64,000 bases of DNA from Nosema muscidifuracis (GCA_028335825.1 JAIOKI010000010.1:372001-436000), one strand, 5' to 3'; shown: positions 39,721-50,631, counted from the stretch's first letter. Translations and numbers: made by a program. Notes: generated from the letters alone by a model not told the origin.

Positions 39721-40320
39721 TCAAATAAGTTTCTTAGTCTTAAAGAAGTTCCTCATCAGATGTAACAAATATATCTGTACACATACATAAACAATAAGAG
39801 TACCAATAGATAAAAACACTGCAGCTATAAACATTCTTTTATGTTCACTATCTACTAACCCAAGATTGACTACAATTTCATCAGTCTGTACATTCATTTC
39901 TGACATAAGATTACCTATCTTGGTAAGAGAATATGTAGCTGGTTCTACTCTTACTTGCTTAGCTACATCTTTTCTAAATGTATCAAACTGAGTCTCAAAT
40001 TTTATTTCCAGATCTGATTTAGGATTTTTAGTATCTTTATCGTAGATAGCTTCAATTATACAATGAAGATCTTTGTTGTCAGTAATATTGAATGCAAAAT
40101 TAACTGGCTTAGATTTTGTTACTACTTCGTTCTCAAAAAAGATTCTTCCATCTTGAGTTTTTATTAATATTTTAAATTTACCATCTGATTCTTGAGTAGG
40201 TTCAAAGAATCCCTTACAAATTTGATCACCTGTAACATCAAAGACAATCTCTTTTCTAAGGTTTTTACTATCAAATCCAAATATTTCACAATATACAGAA
40301 AAAATAAAAAGGGAAAGCAT
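39721..40320 (-). CDS. p24/emp24/TMED cargo receptor
   Basis: 199 aa type I membrane protein of COPI/COPII vesicles. Signal peptide (1-12), GOLD domain (EIFGFDSKNLRKEIVFDVTG... to about 100), coiled-coil stalk, one membrane segment (about 163-185) and the tail HLMRNFFKTKKLI, with the FF motif for COPII and dilysine for COPI retrieval. p24 proteins sort GPI-anchored cargo, fitting with GPI12 in this window. CCCC (plus 40326-40329) before the ATG. Confidence 0.9.
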   Translation of the reverse strand: MLSLFIFSVYCEIFGFDSKNLRKEIVFDVTGDQICKGFFEPTQESDGKFKILIKTQDGRIFFENEVVTKSKPVNFAFNITDNKDLHCIIEAIYDKDTKNPKSDLEIKFETQFDTFRKDVAKQVRVEPATYSLTKIGNLMSEMNVQTDEIVVNLGLVDSEHKRMFIAAVFLSIGTLIVYVCVQIYLLHLMRNFFKTKKLI

Positions 40321-40475
40321 TTTTAGGGGTAAGAAAAATGATGCATAAATATTCTGTAAATAAGTTATATATAAATTTCTTATAAGTATTATAAATATTA
40401 TATTTTAATTTTATAGATATTTTATTAGTTCTATAAATATTCTATAAATAATTTATATATAATTATTATAAATAT

Positions 40476-43400
40476 TTAATACTTTAAAATATTATTTCTA
40501 AAATATTCTATAAATTCTTCTCTCTCATAAATTAATACTTTCTTATTATGACATACCTGTAAAATATCATAAATAGAATAAAATACATTAAAATTATCTT
40601 GACAAGTAAGAAATATTGTAAATACATTTTTAGTACATAATAAAGCTTCTTCTAATGTAACTATACAAATACTATTATTATATATATCATTTATACTATG
40701 TGTAATCTTCTTAAATATTTTTTTACCTGTCTCAAAATTATTCAAAGCTAGTCTTGTATAAATCTCTTGATTTAATATTTTGTAATCTGATTTTGATCTA
40801 CATATTATCATAACAGGATCTTTAGATTTTAAATGAGATAGTGAGGTAGTTACAAATTGCATAAGAAATTCTTGATATGAAGAAATATAAGAAATAAAAA
40901 AATTAACATTTATGGAATATTTTCCACTAATATTAATTTTTCCAAATTCATCTAAGAATTTTATATTTGAATTTACATGTGTGTCTACCATTTTCACATG
41001 ATTACATTCTTTCTTATTATCTAATAATGAAATATCATTTGAAAAAGATTTATAATCATTCTTCTTAGTGTTGGTAATATCATTTGAAAAAGATTTAGAA
41101 TCATTCTTCTTAGTGTTGATAATATCATTTGAAAAAGATTTATAATCATTCTTTTTAGTGTTGGTAATATCATTTGAACAAAAATGATACCCATCATTTA
41201 ATAAATTATCTATCGTATTACATTTTTTTATTAAGTAATCATCTTCTTTAAATATATTTCTACTTACATCATATATAGATATTTTTAATTTATCTTTAAA
41301 ATTAATATCTCTTTTTATAAATGTACTTAAAGATTTATATCCATGACTAATATAATATGGATCATTTTCATTGTATACTATAAGATAAAACTTTTGTAAT
41401 TCTTCAGATGAAACATAAATTTTTAAGAACATTCCACAATCTAAAATATTTATATTAAATTTGCTTATTGAATTAATTCTATTATATTTTGGAAGAAGTC
41501 TACTAAATATCTCTAAAGATATAATTAATAAATTATATCTATTCAAATATTCTAATACTTCTATAAAAGCATTTATAATTCTTTCTACATTCTTTGATAT
41601 ATATCCTTGATCACATTTTAATGAAAATTGAGATACTGAATAATTTCTAATACTACACATAATAAGAATATATAATTTAGAATCTATTACATTCTCTAAA
41701 TATAAATCCATATTAGAAGCTAACTCTTGTAAATTATATTCTTCATCTTTACGTATTTGAATATTACTAAAATCTTTATTTTCTAATATTAATTTAAGAA
41801 TATCTTCTTGATTACTCAAAAAATCAATATTTTTAAGCCAATTCAATACAGTTTCATGATCTAAATAATAAAAACTAGATATTCTACCAAAATCTGTAGA
41901 AAAAAACTTCCATCTAGTAAAATTATCAGTATCATCTCTTTGTATACTAATTAATTTACATTCTTCTAATCGTTTAACTGTTAAATAAATATATTCTGAT
42001 AGAACTGTATCTTCATTATTAATATCTTTCTCTGATAATCCATATAAACTAGGATTCTTTAATAATCTGACATACATAAAAGTATTTCTAAACCAATTAA
42101 GACCATCAGAAATATTATTAATATTATTTAAATAAATTTCTGAGTTCAATAAATTAGCTACATGTCTTAATAATTTACTCTCTACATCTATATTATTTTT
42201 TATCATTCTTATATAATCACCTACCTTTTTATATTCAGTAATTAAAATGGCTTCTCCTGTTATTTTATATTGGGGTCTTCCTGCTCGACCAAATATCTGA
42301 TAAATATCTAAAATACCTAAATCACGAAATTTTCCTAAATTTGGATCGTAAAACGTAGTGTTTTTTATAACAACAGCATGTGCAGGGAGATTTACTCCCC
42401 AAGCAAGAGTACTAGTACATACAAGAATGTCAATATCCCCTTTTTTAAATTTATTTTCCATATACAATCTAATATTTCTAGGTAAACCAGCATGATGTAT
42501 TCCAATTCTGTGTTTTAAAATAAATTCAAGAGTATCATTTAACTTAATCTTTCTATCAATTTCACATGTATAAATAGGATTAATTAAAAGCTTGGCTGTT
42601 AGAAGTGTTTCATGTCTAGCAGTTACAAAAACTAATACTTGTTTCTTATTTTGTCTTAAATTATCAATCCTTTCTATAAATATATTATCAAATTGTTTAC
42701 GAGTAGTGTTCTGATATATTCCTAATATTGATGTTTTAAGAGGTACTGGTCTATAACTCTGATCAAAATTAAAAACCTTATTTGTTTTTAAAAAGTCTCC
42801 AACATCTTTAAAATTAGGAAGTGTAGCTGATAATCCTACTATTCGTATATGTTTCTGTTTAATTTCTGTATATCTAAAAATTCGACTAACAATTGCTTCA
42901 AGGACACTACCACGATCATCTTGTAAAATATGAATTTCATCTATTATAACAAGACTGACAAAATCTTGAAAAATATTATTAGATTTTCGAGTGTATGCAT
43001 CAAATTTTTCAGGGGTACAAATTATCAGATCACTTTTTATTAACTCACTATTCTTAACTTCAGTATCACCTGTAAATTCGATTACAGTATGATTTTTAAG
43101 TTTGCTTCTATATTTGTAAGTAATCTCACAAGCTAATGCTTTCATTGGAACTATGTATATAATTTTTGATTTTGGTTTTTTTAGAGCACGTAAAATAGCC
43201 AGTAAAGCTACATCAGTCTTTCCTGATCCAGTGGGTGCACATACAAGAAAGTTAGAGTCACTCTTGTAAGCACATTTAAATACACAAGATTGTACTGCAT
43301 TAAACTTCGTGTATTCAAAATATTGTGAATCAGTACCTGTACAATCAGTAGACAATAATAATTTCTCATCTATTTCTATAGTTTTAAACTCAGGCAAACA

Positions 43401-43622
43401 AAATTCTATGTAATATTTCTTTGTTTCTATATCTCTCTCTTTTTCTTGAAAATAATCTTTATTCTCACATATTGTTGATATATATTCTATATTGTCATAT
43501 CCAAGCAACTCTAGTAATTCTTCTTGATACGTCTCTTTATCAAGAATCTGATGAATTATTTTTTTTAGTTCAAATGGTGCTATGCTCAATTTTTTTGATA
43601 TATCTTTTATTGTTTCATCCAT
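40476..43622 (-). CDS. Ski2-like DExH helicase, ASCC3/Slh1-Brr2 group, single cassette
   Basis: 1048 aa. Motif I APTGSGKT, motif II DEIH, motif III GLSATLPN, FDQSYRPVPL, then the HHAGLPR, TSTLAWGVNLPAH and QIFGRAGRPQY blocks, and part of a Sec63-like domain. The FYDPNLGKFRDLGILDIYQIFGRAG stretch resembles Slh1/ASCC3 most, Brr2 next; both have two cassettes of about 2000 aa, while here only the first plus a short degenerate remainder is present. A repeat of SFSNDITNTKKNDYK (41030-41190) sits in the C-terminal part. Start has GGG (plus CCC 43627-43629). Slh1-type members clear stalled ribosomes; Brr2 unwinds U4/U6. Confidence 0.8.
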   Translation of the reverse strand: MDETIKDISKKLSIAPFELKKIIHQILDKETYQEELLELLGYDNIEYISTICENKDYFQEKERDIETKKYYIEFCLPEFKTIEIDEKLLLSTDCTGTDSQYFEYTKFNAVQSCVFKCAYKSDSNFLVCAPTGSGKTDVALLAILRALKKPKSKIIYIVPMKALACEITYKYRSKLKNHTVIEFTGDTEVKNSELIKSDLIICTPEKFDAYTRKSNNIFQDFVSLVIIDEIHILQDDRGSVLEAIVSRIFRYTEIKQKHIRIVGLSATLPNFKDVGDFLKTNKVFNFDQSYRPVPLKTSILGIYQNTTRKQFDNIFIERIDNLRQNKKQVLVFVTARHETLLTAKLLINPIYTCEIDRKIKLNDTLEFILKHRIGIHHAGLPRNIRLYMENKFKKGDIDILVCTSTLAWGVNLPAHAVVIKNTTFYDPNLGKFRDLGILDIYQIFGRAGRPQYKITGEAILITEYKKVGDYIRMIKNNIDVESKLLRHVANLLNSEIYLNNINNISDGLNWFRNTFMYVRLLKNPSLYGLSEKDINNEDTVLSEYIYLTVKRLEECKLISIQRDDTDNFTRWKFFSTDFGRISSFYYLDHETVLNWLKNIDFLSNQEDILKLILENKDFSNIQIRKDEEYNLQELASNMDLYLENVIDSKLYILIMCSIRNYSVSQFSLKCDQGYISKNVERIINAFIEVLEYLNRYNLLIISLEIFSRLLPKYNRINSISKFNINILDCGMFLKIYVSSEELQKFYLIVYNENDPYYISHGYKSLSTFIKRDINFKDKLKISIYDVSRNIFKEDDYLIKKCNTIDNLLNDGYHFCSNDITNTKKNDYKSFSNDIINTKKNDSKSFSNDITNTKKNDYKSFSNDISLLDNKKECNHVKMVDTHVNSNIKFLDEFGKINISGKYSINVNFFISYISSYQEFLMQFVTTSLSHLKSKDPVMIICRSKSDYKILNQEIYTRLALNNFETGKKIFKKITHSINDIYNNSICIVTLEEALLCTKNVFTIFLTCQDNFNVFYSIYDILQVCHNKKVLIYEREEFIEYFRNNILKY

Positions 43623-44010
43623 TTATGCCCTTTAAAATATAAAAAATTTAAAAGATCTTATTTAATTTTATTTGCTTATTCTTTAATAAAATTGATTTTC
43701 ATCTAAAAATAGTTTATTAATGTTTTAAAATTTGAAGATATTATTTGCTGATTCTTTAATAAATTGATTTTCACCTAAAAAATAGTTTATTAATGTTTTA
43801 AAATTTGAAGATCTTATTTGCTGATTCTTTAATAAAATTGATTTTCACCTAAAAAAATAACTTGTTCATGTTCTAAAATTTGAAGATTTTTATTATTTAA
43901 GATTTTATAAATCAAGAAATTATGATTTTTACCACTAATTATATTTATATAAATTATAAATTTATGCATAAAAAAATTAATTTATAGTTTTATAAATTAC
44001 AATAAATTTA
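43623..44010. repeat. 73-bp tandem array
   Basis: Three copies starting near 43668, 43741 and 43814, each with ttatttgctgattctttaat then attgattttcacctaaaaaa. No gene. Confidence 0.9.
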
Positions 44011-44943
44011 TTAACGATTAGACAAAAAAAGTTTTTGTATAGCTTTTAGATACATAAAAAGAAAGCAAATAAATCCATACCTGAAATTAATAAAAAAATA
44101 CATCAGAACAAGAAAAGGTTTTTCTTTTTTAAACCACATACTAAAAAAGGAGGTCAAAGGTAGGAAATAAAATGAACCAACATTTATAATTATAATAAAA
44201 TAATTACCTGATTGGTAAAATATTATCCAATCAATTAAGTAAACAAAAAATGTTAGTAGACAGAATGGAAATACTTGCATGATATCAATATGTGTATCCA
44301 ATAATGGTATATAAAAATATATACCATTAGAAAAATTTTCTACATTTATTAGAGCACGTAAAAGTCTGGTAAGTTTTTTTACTTGTTTTCTTGAATATTC
44401 CATTTCAATATACAAAGTCGTACCAAAATTAATATCAGGTTTTGTTATAAAATCTTGTATAGAAAAATTATATTTTTTAGGAAAAAAGTAGTTTGAAATG
44501 CATAACAAGTCGGAGTTAGGCTGAGTATTTCTTAAAGGAAATATTTTTGTATGATTTACTGTGCCAAATGATAAATAAATTATTACAAAAAATTTTGAAT
44601 GAATTATCGATCTATTCGTTGTTAAAACTATCTCTCTATAATTTATCTTGAGATTTATTATAGATCCGTATATCAAATCAAAATATTCTTTAAAATTTTC
44701 GTCACAAATAATTAGAATTGTGTTTGCAGGGGATTTTATCTGGTCAAATTTTTCTTGAAAGTTTAAAGGTTCAATTTTGAATGGATATTCTAATTCTTTA
44801 TATAACAAGTTCTTTGAAGATATTTTTGTAGAAATTGGATGTATTTTAAGACTTATTAGTGCACTGGCTAGTAAAATGAATTTGATTAGGTTTTTCTTTT
44901 TGTAAATTACAAATCTATTTTTATATAATTTGTCAAGTATCAT
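44011..44943 (-). CDS. Unknown membrane protein with lumenal domain
   Basis: 310 aa from the ATG at 44943, chosen because CCC (plus GGG 44949-44951) lies just upstream; the frame is open 15 codons further but without an ATG. A membrane segment at about 20-36 is followed by a soluble domain of about 170 residues (SPANTILIICDENFKEYFDL is the most structured piece) and three to four C-terminal membrane segments. A Gaa1- or PIG-family ER protein has this shape, but no motif supports a name. Confidence 0.6.
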   Translation of the reverse strand: MILDKLYKNRFVIYKKKNLIKFILLASALISLKIHPISTKISSKNLLYKELEYPFKIEPLNFQEKFDQIKSPANTILIICDENFKEYFDLIYGSIINLKINYREIVLTTNRSIIHSKFFVIIYLSFGTVNHTKIFPLRNTQPNSDLLCISNYFFPKKYNFSIQDFITKPDINFGTTLYIEMEYSRKQVKKLTRLLRALINVENFSNGIYFYIPLLDTHIDIMQVFPFCLLTFFVYLIDWIIFYQSGNYFIIIINVGSFYFLPLTSFFSMWFKKEKPFLVLMYFFINFRYGFICFLFMYLKAIQKLFLSNR

Positions 44944-45308
44944 GCAAAGGGATAATTTTAGTATAAATAAATATTTTAGTAGATACAAAAAATTTAAAAT
45001 AATAACATCTTATTATTTTATACATTTAATTTTAAATAACATCTTATTATTTTATACATTAAATTTTAAATAACATCTTATTATTTTATACATTAAATTT
45101 TAAATATTTCAATATAAAGAAAGATTTAAAATAACGACATCTTATTATTTGATACATTAAATTTTAAATATTTCAATATAAAGAAAGATAACAAATAATT
45201 TTTTTTAAAGGATATTTGAAAATTTAATTGATCTCAATAAAACAAATCATCAGGTTAACCAATTATCTAAGAAAAAATTAATATAAAAGAAAATGAAACT
45301 ACCCATAT
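44944..45308. repeat. Divergent spacer with aataacatcttattattttatac repeats
   Basis: Three 36-bp copies with ataacatcttattattttat at 45000-45095, and a longer unit including atttcaatataaagaaagat in two copies to 45190. CCC at 45302-45304 marks the GAPDH start. Confidence 0.8.
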
Positions 45309-46292
45309 ATGTCATATAGAGTTGGTATAAATGGATTCGGAAGAATAGGTAAGCTTGTATACAAAATATTAAGAGATAAAGGAATAGAAGTTCCATTAGT
45401 AAATGATCCATTCTTGGATACATCTTATATGTACTATTTATTAAAATATGACACAGTATTTGGAACTGATGATAAAGTAGAACTGAAAGATGATAAAATT
45501 TTATATAACAAGAAAGAGACAGTCCTTTCTAATTGTAAAAATCCATCAGATATTGAATGGAGTAAATATAAAGTTGATTATGTTATTGAATGTACAGAAG
45601 TATTCAAAACAATTAAGGAATGTGAACAACATACTGGTGTAAAAAATGTTATAATTTCAGCACCAAGTGAAGATGCGCCAATGTTTGTGTATGGAGTAAA
45701 TCATGAGAAATATAATGGGGAAAAGATTATAAGTAATGCTAGCTGTACAACAAACTGTCTTGCACCTTTAGCAAATATTATTAATAAACATTTTGGAATT
45801 GAAGAAGGATTAATGACAACAGTTCATGCTACTACAGCTACTCAAAAAATTGTTGATGGAATCACTAAGAAAAATAAAAGAGATGGAAGAAGTGGTATGC
45901 AAAATATTATTCCTGCTTCCACAGGTGCAGCTAAAGCAGTTGGGAAAGTTATACCTGAATTAAATAAGAAATTAAATGGAATGTCCATGAGAGTTCCAGT
46001 TTTGGATGTCAGTGTAGTTGATCTAACAGTTAGAGTCAACAAATCTACTTCTCTTGAAGAAATTAAGGAAGTTTTTATAAAAGAAAGTAAAGCTTTACCT
46101 AAAATTCTTGGAATCACTGAAGATGAAGTTGTAAGTTCAGATTTTATCAGAGACAGTAGAAGTTGTATTTTTGATTATAAAGCCAGTATGCAGATGGGAA
46201 ATAATTTCTTTAAATTGATAGCTTGGTATGATAACGAATATGGATATGCTTCAAGAATTACTGATCTTGTAGATCATATATCTAAAAAATAA
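45309..46292 (+). CDS. Glyceraldehyde-3-phosphate dehydrogenase
   Basis: 327 aa glycolytic enzyme. NAD-binding GINGFGRIGK (7-16), catalytic Cys in SNASCTTNCLAPLA (about residue 147), partner His in TTVHATTATQK, phosphate-binding STGAAKAVGKV and the WYDNEYGYASR end. All key residues present. Together with the two hexokinases this gives the first and middle part of glycolysis, the main energy route in most microsporidia. CCC four bases before the ATG. Confidence 0.97.
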   Translation: MSYRVGINGFGRIGKLVYKILRDKGIEVPLVNDPFLDTSYMYYLLKYDTVFGTDDKVELKDDKILYNKKETVLSNCKNPSDIEWSKYKVDYVIECTEVFKTIKECEQHTGVKNVIISAPSEDAPMFVYGVNHEKYNGEKIISNASCTTNCLAPLANIINKHFGIEEGLMTTVHATTATQKIVDGITKKNKRDGRSGMQNIIPASTGAAKAVGKVIPELNKKLNGMSMRVPVLDVSVVDLTVRVNKSTSLEEIKEVFIKESKALPKILGITEDEVVSSDFIRDSRSCIFDYKASMQMGNNFFKLIAWYDNEYGYASRITDLVDHISKK

Positions 46293-46537
46293 ATATATTT
46301 CGTTTAATTTAATAAGTATAAAATTTAAGGTCATACTTTTTATAAAGATTTAATTCAATATTCTTATCTTTTGTATAATTTTATTGATAAATGTAAATCT
46401 AAGATTTAAAAATTAATAAATCCATATTTTAAATTTTTTTCCTTAATTTTTTACTGAAGAACGTTAATTTTTCTAATCAAACTTTTTCTACCTTGATCAA
46501 TTTATTTGAGCATTTTTCTCCATTAAAATATTTACCC

Positions 46538-47986
46538 ATGGAACAAGAAATTGATAATTTATTTTTATCAGATACGAGCACAAATTATACAGAAAAATCT
46601 ATAAACGATTTGGAAGATTCAGTAAACAATTTTCAAATAATACTTCCATATATAAACCTTATTGAAGAAAAAATATTAAGCATTGATTCTAACTTTGAAT
46701 TGTACCACGTTAAATTGGATAGATTAGCTAATGAAATGAAAGATATTGAATCTCAAAATACCAAACTCGAGAATGAAATTTTATACCAGACGTCTATATA
46801 TGAAAGATTAAAAGATTTATTGATCCAACTTGAAATTAAAGAAGAATATTTTATTGTATTAGAGACTGAATCATTAGAAAGTATTGAAGGAGTTACTAGA
46901 ATTGAACAAGCAGTCGAAATTTTGAATACATTTAATGTGACTGATTATACTATACGTGTAGTTAAAGAAAAACAAAAAAAAGTTGATGACGCTTTAATTA
47001 ATTTTTATGATAGATTCGTAAGATTTATGAATATGTATCTTACTGACGAACGAGTAGGTGAAGAATTTAAGGTTCATAACGATCTTTACCAAGATTTAGA
47101 GAAGTATAGGAACTTGTATAAAATATCTAAAAGATTTGATGGAGTTTATAAAAAGCTATGTTCTGCTTACGTTAAGTATTCTAAAATTCGATACGAAAAT
47201 GAACTTTCAAATTATTTGAAAAAACTCTATGCATTGAATACTGAATCTAAAAATATAGAAAACTTAGTTAACACAATTAATACAGTTCTTGACACTTATA
47301 GAAGTTTGTTAAAAGTGGAACAGAATTTTTTACTAAAAATGAGCATATCAAACGATCTTTCTGAAATATTTGTGAATACCAGCAAATCAGTTTTACATTT
47401 CCTTAAAGATTTGTATTACATTCATGAAATAGAAACAATATCTTATATAAACGATAATATAAAAGAAATTAATGAAATAGAACATGTGTACTATAATTTT
47501 CAAGAACAAATGATACTTTTATTGGGCAAATTAAAAAAGAATTTTTTACAAAAAGAAGCTGAACTTAAAGACAAAGACCAAGGATTAGACAGATTTGAAA
47601 AGTATATGAAATATAGCAAGATGGATGATTTTAATATATTATTGTTTAGAATAAATCTTAGTAGAATTAATAGATGTGAAGGTAATAAAAATCTATTTGT
47701 AATTATCAATACAAAAAGATTATTAGAAAAGCTTAAGCTTATTTTTAATTGCAATCTTGGTGAATATGATGAAATCATTAATAAAACCAATCAAGATTTT
47801 GAGAAATATTTAATTGATTATGTATTTGAGAATGGAAATGTTTTAACTCAGGTTATCAATCTGAAAAAAAAGTTGGTAGGTTCAAGTAATTTTCAAAGAA
47901 ATATCAAATTAGAAGTTTTTGATATTATTAAAGAAAATCTTGATGAGTCAGAAATTGAACAGATTAAAAGCCAGCTTATTGAATAA
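46538..47986 (+). CDS. Exocyst subunit Sec3-like
   Basis: 482 aa from ATG 46538, which directly follows CCC; the frame is open 15 more codons but without an ATG. All-helical with an N-terminal coiled coil. The stretch ENEILYQTSIYERLKDLLIQ and the following EGVTRIEQAVEIL align by eye with the conserved start of the Sec3 C-terminal domain (N..L..EL..LL then G..R.EKA). The PH-like N-domain of yeast Sec3 is absent. Sec3 tethers secretory vesicles to the plasma membrane. Another exocyst or tethering subunit remains possible. Confidence 0.6.
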   Translation: MEQEIDNLFLSDTSTNYTEKSINDLEDSVNNFQIILPYINLIEEKILSIDSNFELYHVKLDRLANEMKDIESQNTKLENEILYQTSIYERLKDLLIQLEIKEEYFIVLETESLESIEGVTRIEQAVEILNTFNVTDYTIRVVKEKQKKVDDALINFYDRFVRFMNMYLTDERVGEEFKVHNDLYQDLEKYRNLYKISKRFDGVYKKLCSAYVKYSKIRYENELSNYLKKLYALNTESKNIENLVNTINTVLDTYRSLLKVEQNFLLKMSISNDLSEIFVNTSKSVLHFLKDLYYIHEIETISYINDNIKEINEIEHVYYNFQEQMILLLGKLKKNFLQKEAELKDKDQGLDRFEKYMKYSKMDDFNILLFRINLSRINRCEGNKNLFVIINTKRLLEKLKLIFNCNLGEYDEIINKTNQDFEKYLIDYVFENGNVLTQVINLKKKLVGSSNFQRNIKLEVFDIIKENLDESEIEQIKSQLIE

Positions 47987-48274
47987 ATTGTAGTTTATAT
48001 AAATAGCACTTAATTTTTTTTCGTTAACTTAAAGAAAAGCATAAAAATGTAATAAACAAATTATGCAATTTAAATATAAATATTTTATTTTTGCATAAAT
48101 AAGTATTTTATTTTCACGAGTAAAAAAATTGAAACACCAATAAGACATTATTTTTACTATATTTATTGGTAAAAATCAAGCTTTTTGAAACAAATTGGAA
48201 ACTCTAATCTGTCACTTCCTGATGAAATCAAATTAAAAAACAATAACTACCAGGAGCATAATATTTTCAAAATG

Positions 48275-50365
48275 CCAGATTACCAGTACATCTTACGAGT
48301 ATTAAATAAAAGTCTTGAGAGAGTATCAGGTATAGAAAACAAGAGTATACAATACAAGATATCTAAAATAGAGGAATTAATGAAAGATCTTGAAAATAAA
48401 TATCGAATACGTACTTCGAGCTTAATTTCCAAAGAAAAACTAGCTGAAAAAATACATAAAGAGAAGAATTTTATAATTGGATACAGAAAATTAATGGCTA
48501 ATGATCATTTTCTACAATCCCTAGTTAAAGAAAAATTAGAATTTTGTAAGATAAAAGTTAATATGTATGAAAGAGAATTAAGAAATGAAAAATTTGGGAA
48601 ATTATATAATTCTCAACTTGAAAAAGTTGTTGGTAGTGTCAGTTTCGAATTTCTTAAATTTGAATTTGATCCAATTTTTGAAATAGAAAGTCTAAAGATT
48701 TTTGTAGATATGAATCTTAAATTGAATCAATATATAGAATCATGTAAGAAAATAGATATATTATTTGAATGTACTTCAGAACTTGAAATATTTCTTGTGG
48801 GTAATAATAATATAATCCTTGGAGGAATATTAATACCTTGTGATTTTTTAATAGATAAAGAAGATACAGTTATGGAATTAGATTTTGGAAATTACAATTA
48901 TATAACAGTTAAAGTTTCTTTTAAAAAGGAGATAAAATTAATTCGTAAGAATGCTGGAGTTAATTGTGTGTACAAATTAGGACATGGATTAGAAGTTTTT
49001 AAAATTTATTCTTTTAAGATATGTGGAGTATGTGGTAAATATTTATATTTATTTGTAAACAATTATAGATGTTTTAGATGTAAATTTGCTTGTCATAAAA
49101 ATTGTTCTAATATTGTTTTATTTAGATGTAAGAATAGCAAAAATGAGAATTCAGGACCATTTAAAATAAATTATGGTATACCACATTTATTTGAAGAAGT
49201 CAATAAACATGGAATTACATATTGTAACCATTGTGGAGATATGATTACCGAAACTAAAGTATTGAATTGTATTAATTGTGAATTGACATTTCATGTAGAT
49301 TGTAAAGAATTTATTTTCGATTGTTGTAAACTTGATATGGATTTAAGAATTAAAATGTCAGAATTTAAACCAAGATCTTTATATAATGAAATCAATGTTC
49401 AAAAAGTTAATATTAAAGATTTTGAATTGATTAGAACACTTGGTAGAGGTCATTTTGGTAAAGTAATACTTTCTAGATATATAAAAACAGATCAAATAAT
49501 GGCAGTAAAAATGTTGAATAAACATAAAATATTAAATGAGATTGATACTTCATATATAGAAACAGAAAGAAAAGTATTAAGAAAGATAACTCAGTTCAAT
49601 CATCCTTTCCTTATGGAATTATATTTTTGTTTCCAAGATGAAGCCAGGTTATATTTTGCAACTGAATATTTAGCAGGAGGTGATTTATTTCATCATACTA
49701 CCAAACAAAAGTTTTCACGAGCTAATATAAAATTATACGCTTGTGAAATTCTTCTTGGTCTTGAATTTCTTCACAGAAATCATATTATTTATAGAGATTT
49801 AAAATTAGATAATATACTTTTAACTGAAGATGGTCATATTAAAATATGTGATTTTGGTCTTTGTAAGGAAAATATGGATGTTTATACTCGTACATACACA
49901 TTTTGTGGTACTTTAGATACAATGGCACCAGAAATTATTAAGAATAAAGGATATACTAATGCAGTAGATTGGTGGTCATATGGAGTAGTATTATATGAGT
50001 TATATACCCAATCACCTCCATTTCCTGGTATTACAAATCGTGAGATTAGTTTTTCTATAGTAAATTCAGAGCCTTTTTTTCCTGAAATTTTAGATGATAA
50101 TACACGAGATCTTATTACTGGATTACTCAATAAAAATCCTGAATTTAGATTAGGAAATGGTGAAAATGGAATAAGTAGAATTAAAAATCATCCTTATTTT
50201 TCAGATGTAAATTGGAATGATATTTTTAAAAAGAAATTAGATCCTGAATTTAAGCCTGGTAGAAGCATATTTAATTTCGAGGCTGAGCTTACAGATGATC
50301 TTATTTTATTATCAAATAGTGTAGAACAAAATATTAATGATGATCAATTTAATAATTTTAAATGA
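48275..50365 (+). CDS. PKC1: Protein kinase C (Pkc1-like)
   Basis: 696 aa from the first in-frame ATG (48275); the frame opens 30 codons earlier but only with TTG. Order: HR1-like coiled coil (about 5-110), a C2-like segment, two C1 zinc domains (about 235-285 and 300-350, HX..CX2C..CX2C..H..C patterns), AGC kinase domain (382-635: LGRGHFGKV, VAVK-type MAVKML, YRDLKLDN, CDFGLCKE, T-loop TYTFCGT) and a short tail that ends at QFNNFK. The tail keeps the FxxF of the hydrophobic motif but stops before its phosphorylated residue. Fungal Pkc1 controls cell-wall integrity. No CCC/GGG before this ATG. Confidence 0.9.
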   Translation, partial: PDYQYILRVLNKSLERVSGIENKSIQYKISKIEELMKDLENKYRIRTSSLISKEKLAEKIHKEKNFIIGYRKLMANDHFLQSLVKEKLEFCKIKVNMYERELRNEKFGKLYNSQLEKVVGSVSFEFLKFEFDPIFEIESLKIFVDMNLKLNQYIESCKKIDILFECTSELEIFLVGNNNIILGGILIPCDFLIDKEDTVMELDFGNYNYITVKVSFKKEIKLIRKNAGVNCVYKLGHGLEVFKIYSFKICGVCGKYLYLFVNNYRCFRCKFACHKNCSNIVLFRCKNSKNENSGPFKINYGIPHLFEEVNKHGITYCNHCGDMITETKVLNCINCELTFHVDCKEFIFDCCKLDMDLRIKMSEFKPRSLYNEINVQKVNIKDFELIRTLGRGHFGKVILSRYIKTDQIMAVKMLNKHKILNEIDTSYIETERKVLRKITQFNHPFLMELYFCFQDEARLYFATEYLAGGDLFHHTTKQKFSRANIKLYACEILLGLEFLHRNHIIYRDLKLDNILLTEDGHIKICDFGLCKENMDVYTRTYTFCGTLDTMAPEIIKNKGYTNAVDWWSYGVVLYELYTQSPPFPGITNREISFSIVNSEPFFPEILDDNTRDLITGLLNKNPEFRLGNGENGISRIKNHPYFSDVNWNDIFKKKLDPEFKPGRSIFNFEAELTDDLILLSNSVEQNINDDQFNNFK

Positions 50366-50631
50366 TAAGATTCTTTTCAAAATATTAGATAAGCTTTTAT
50401 AATTTATTTATGATAGTATTCTTTTAAAAATATTCTATAAGCTTATATAATATTCTATATGATTCTATAAGCTTTTATAATATTCAATATGATTTATTAA
50501 TTTAGTTATATTTTATTCGATAAGCTTTTTATAATATTCAATATGATTCTTTAATTTAGTTATACTTTATTATATTAGATCGTTTTTAATTTAGATATAA
50601 AAAATAGAGAAATATCAATTTTAAATTTTAT

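Noticed and set aside
44944-44988. Longer start of the membrane protein gene
   Set aside because: Extra 15 codons begin with TTG; the CCC motif points to the ATG at 44943.
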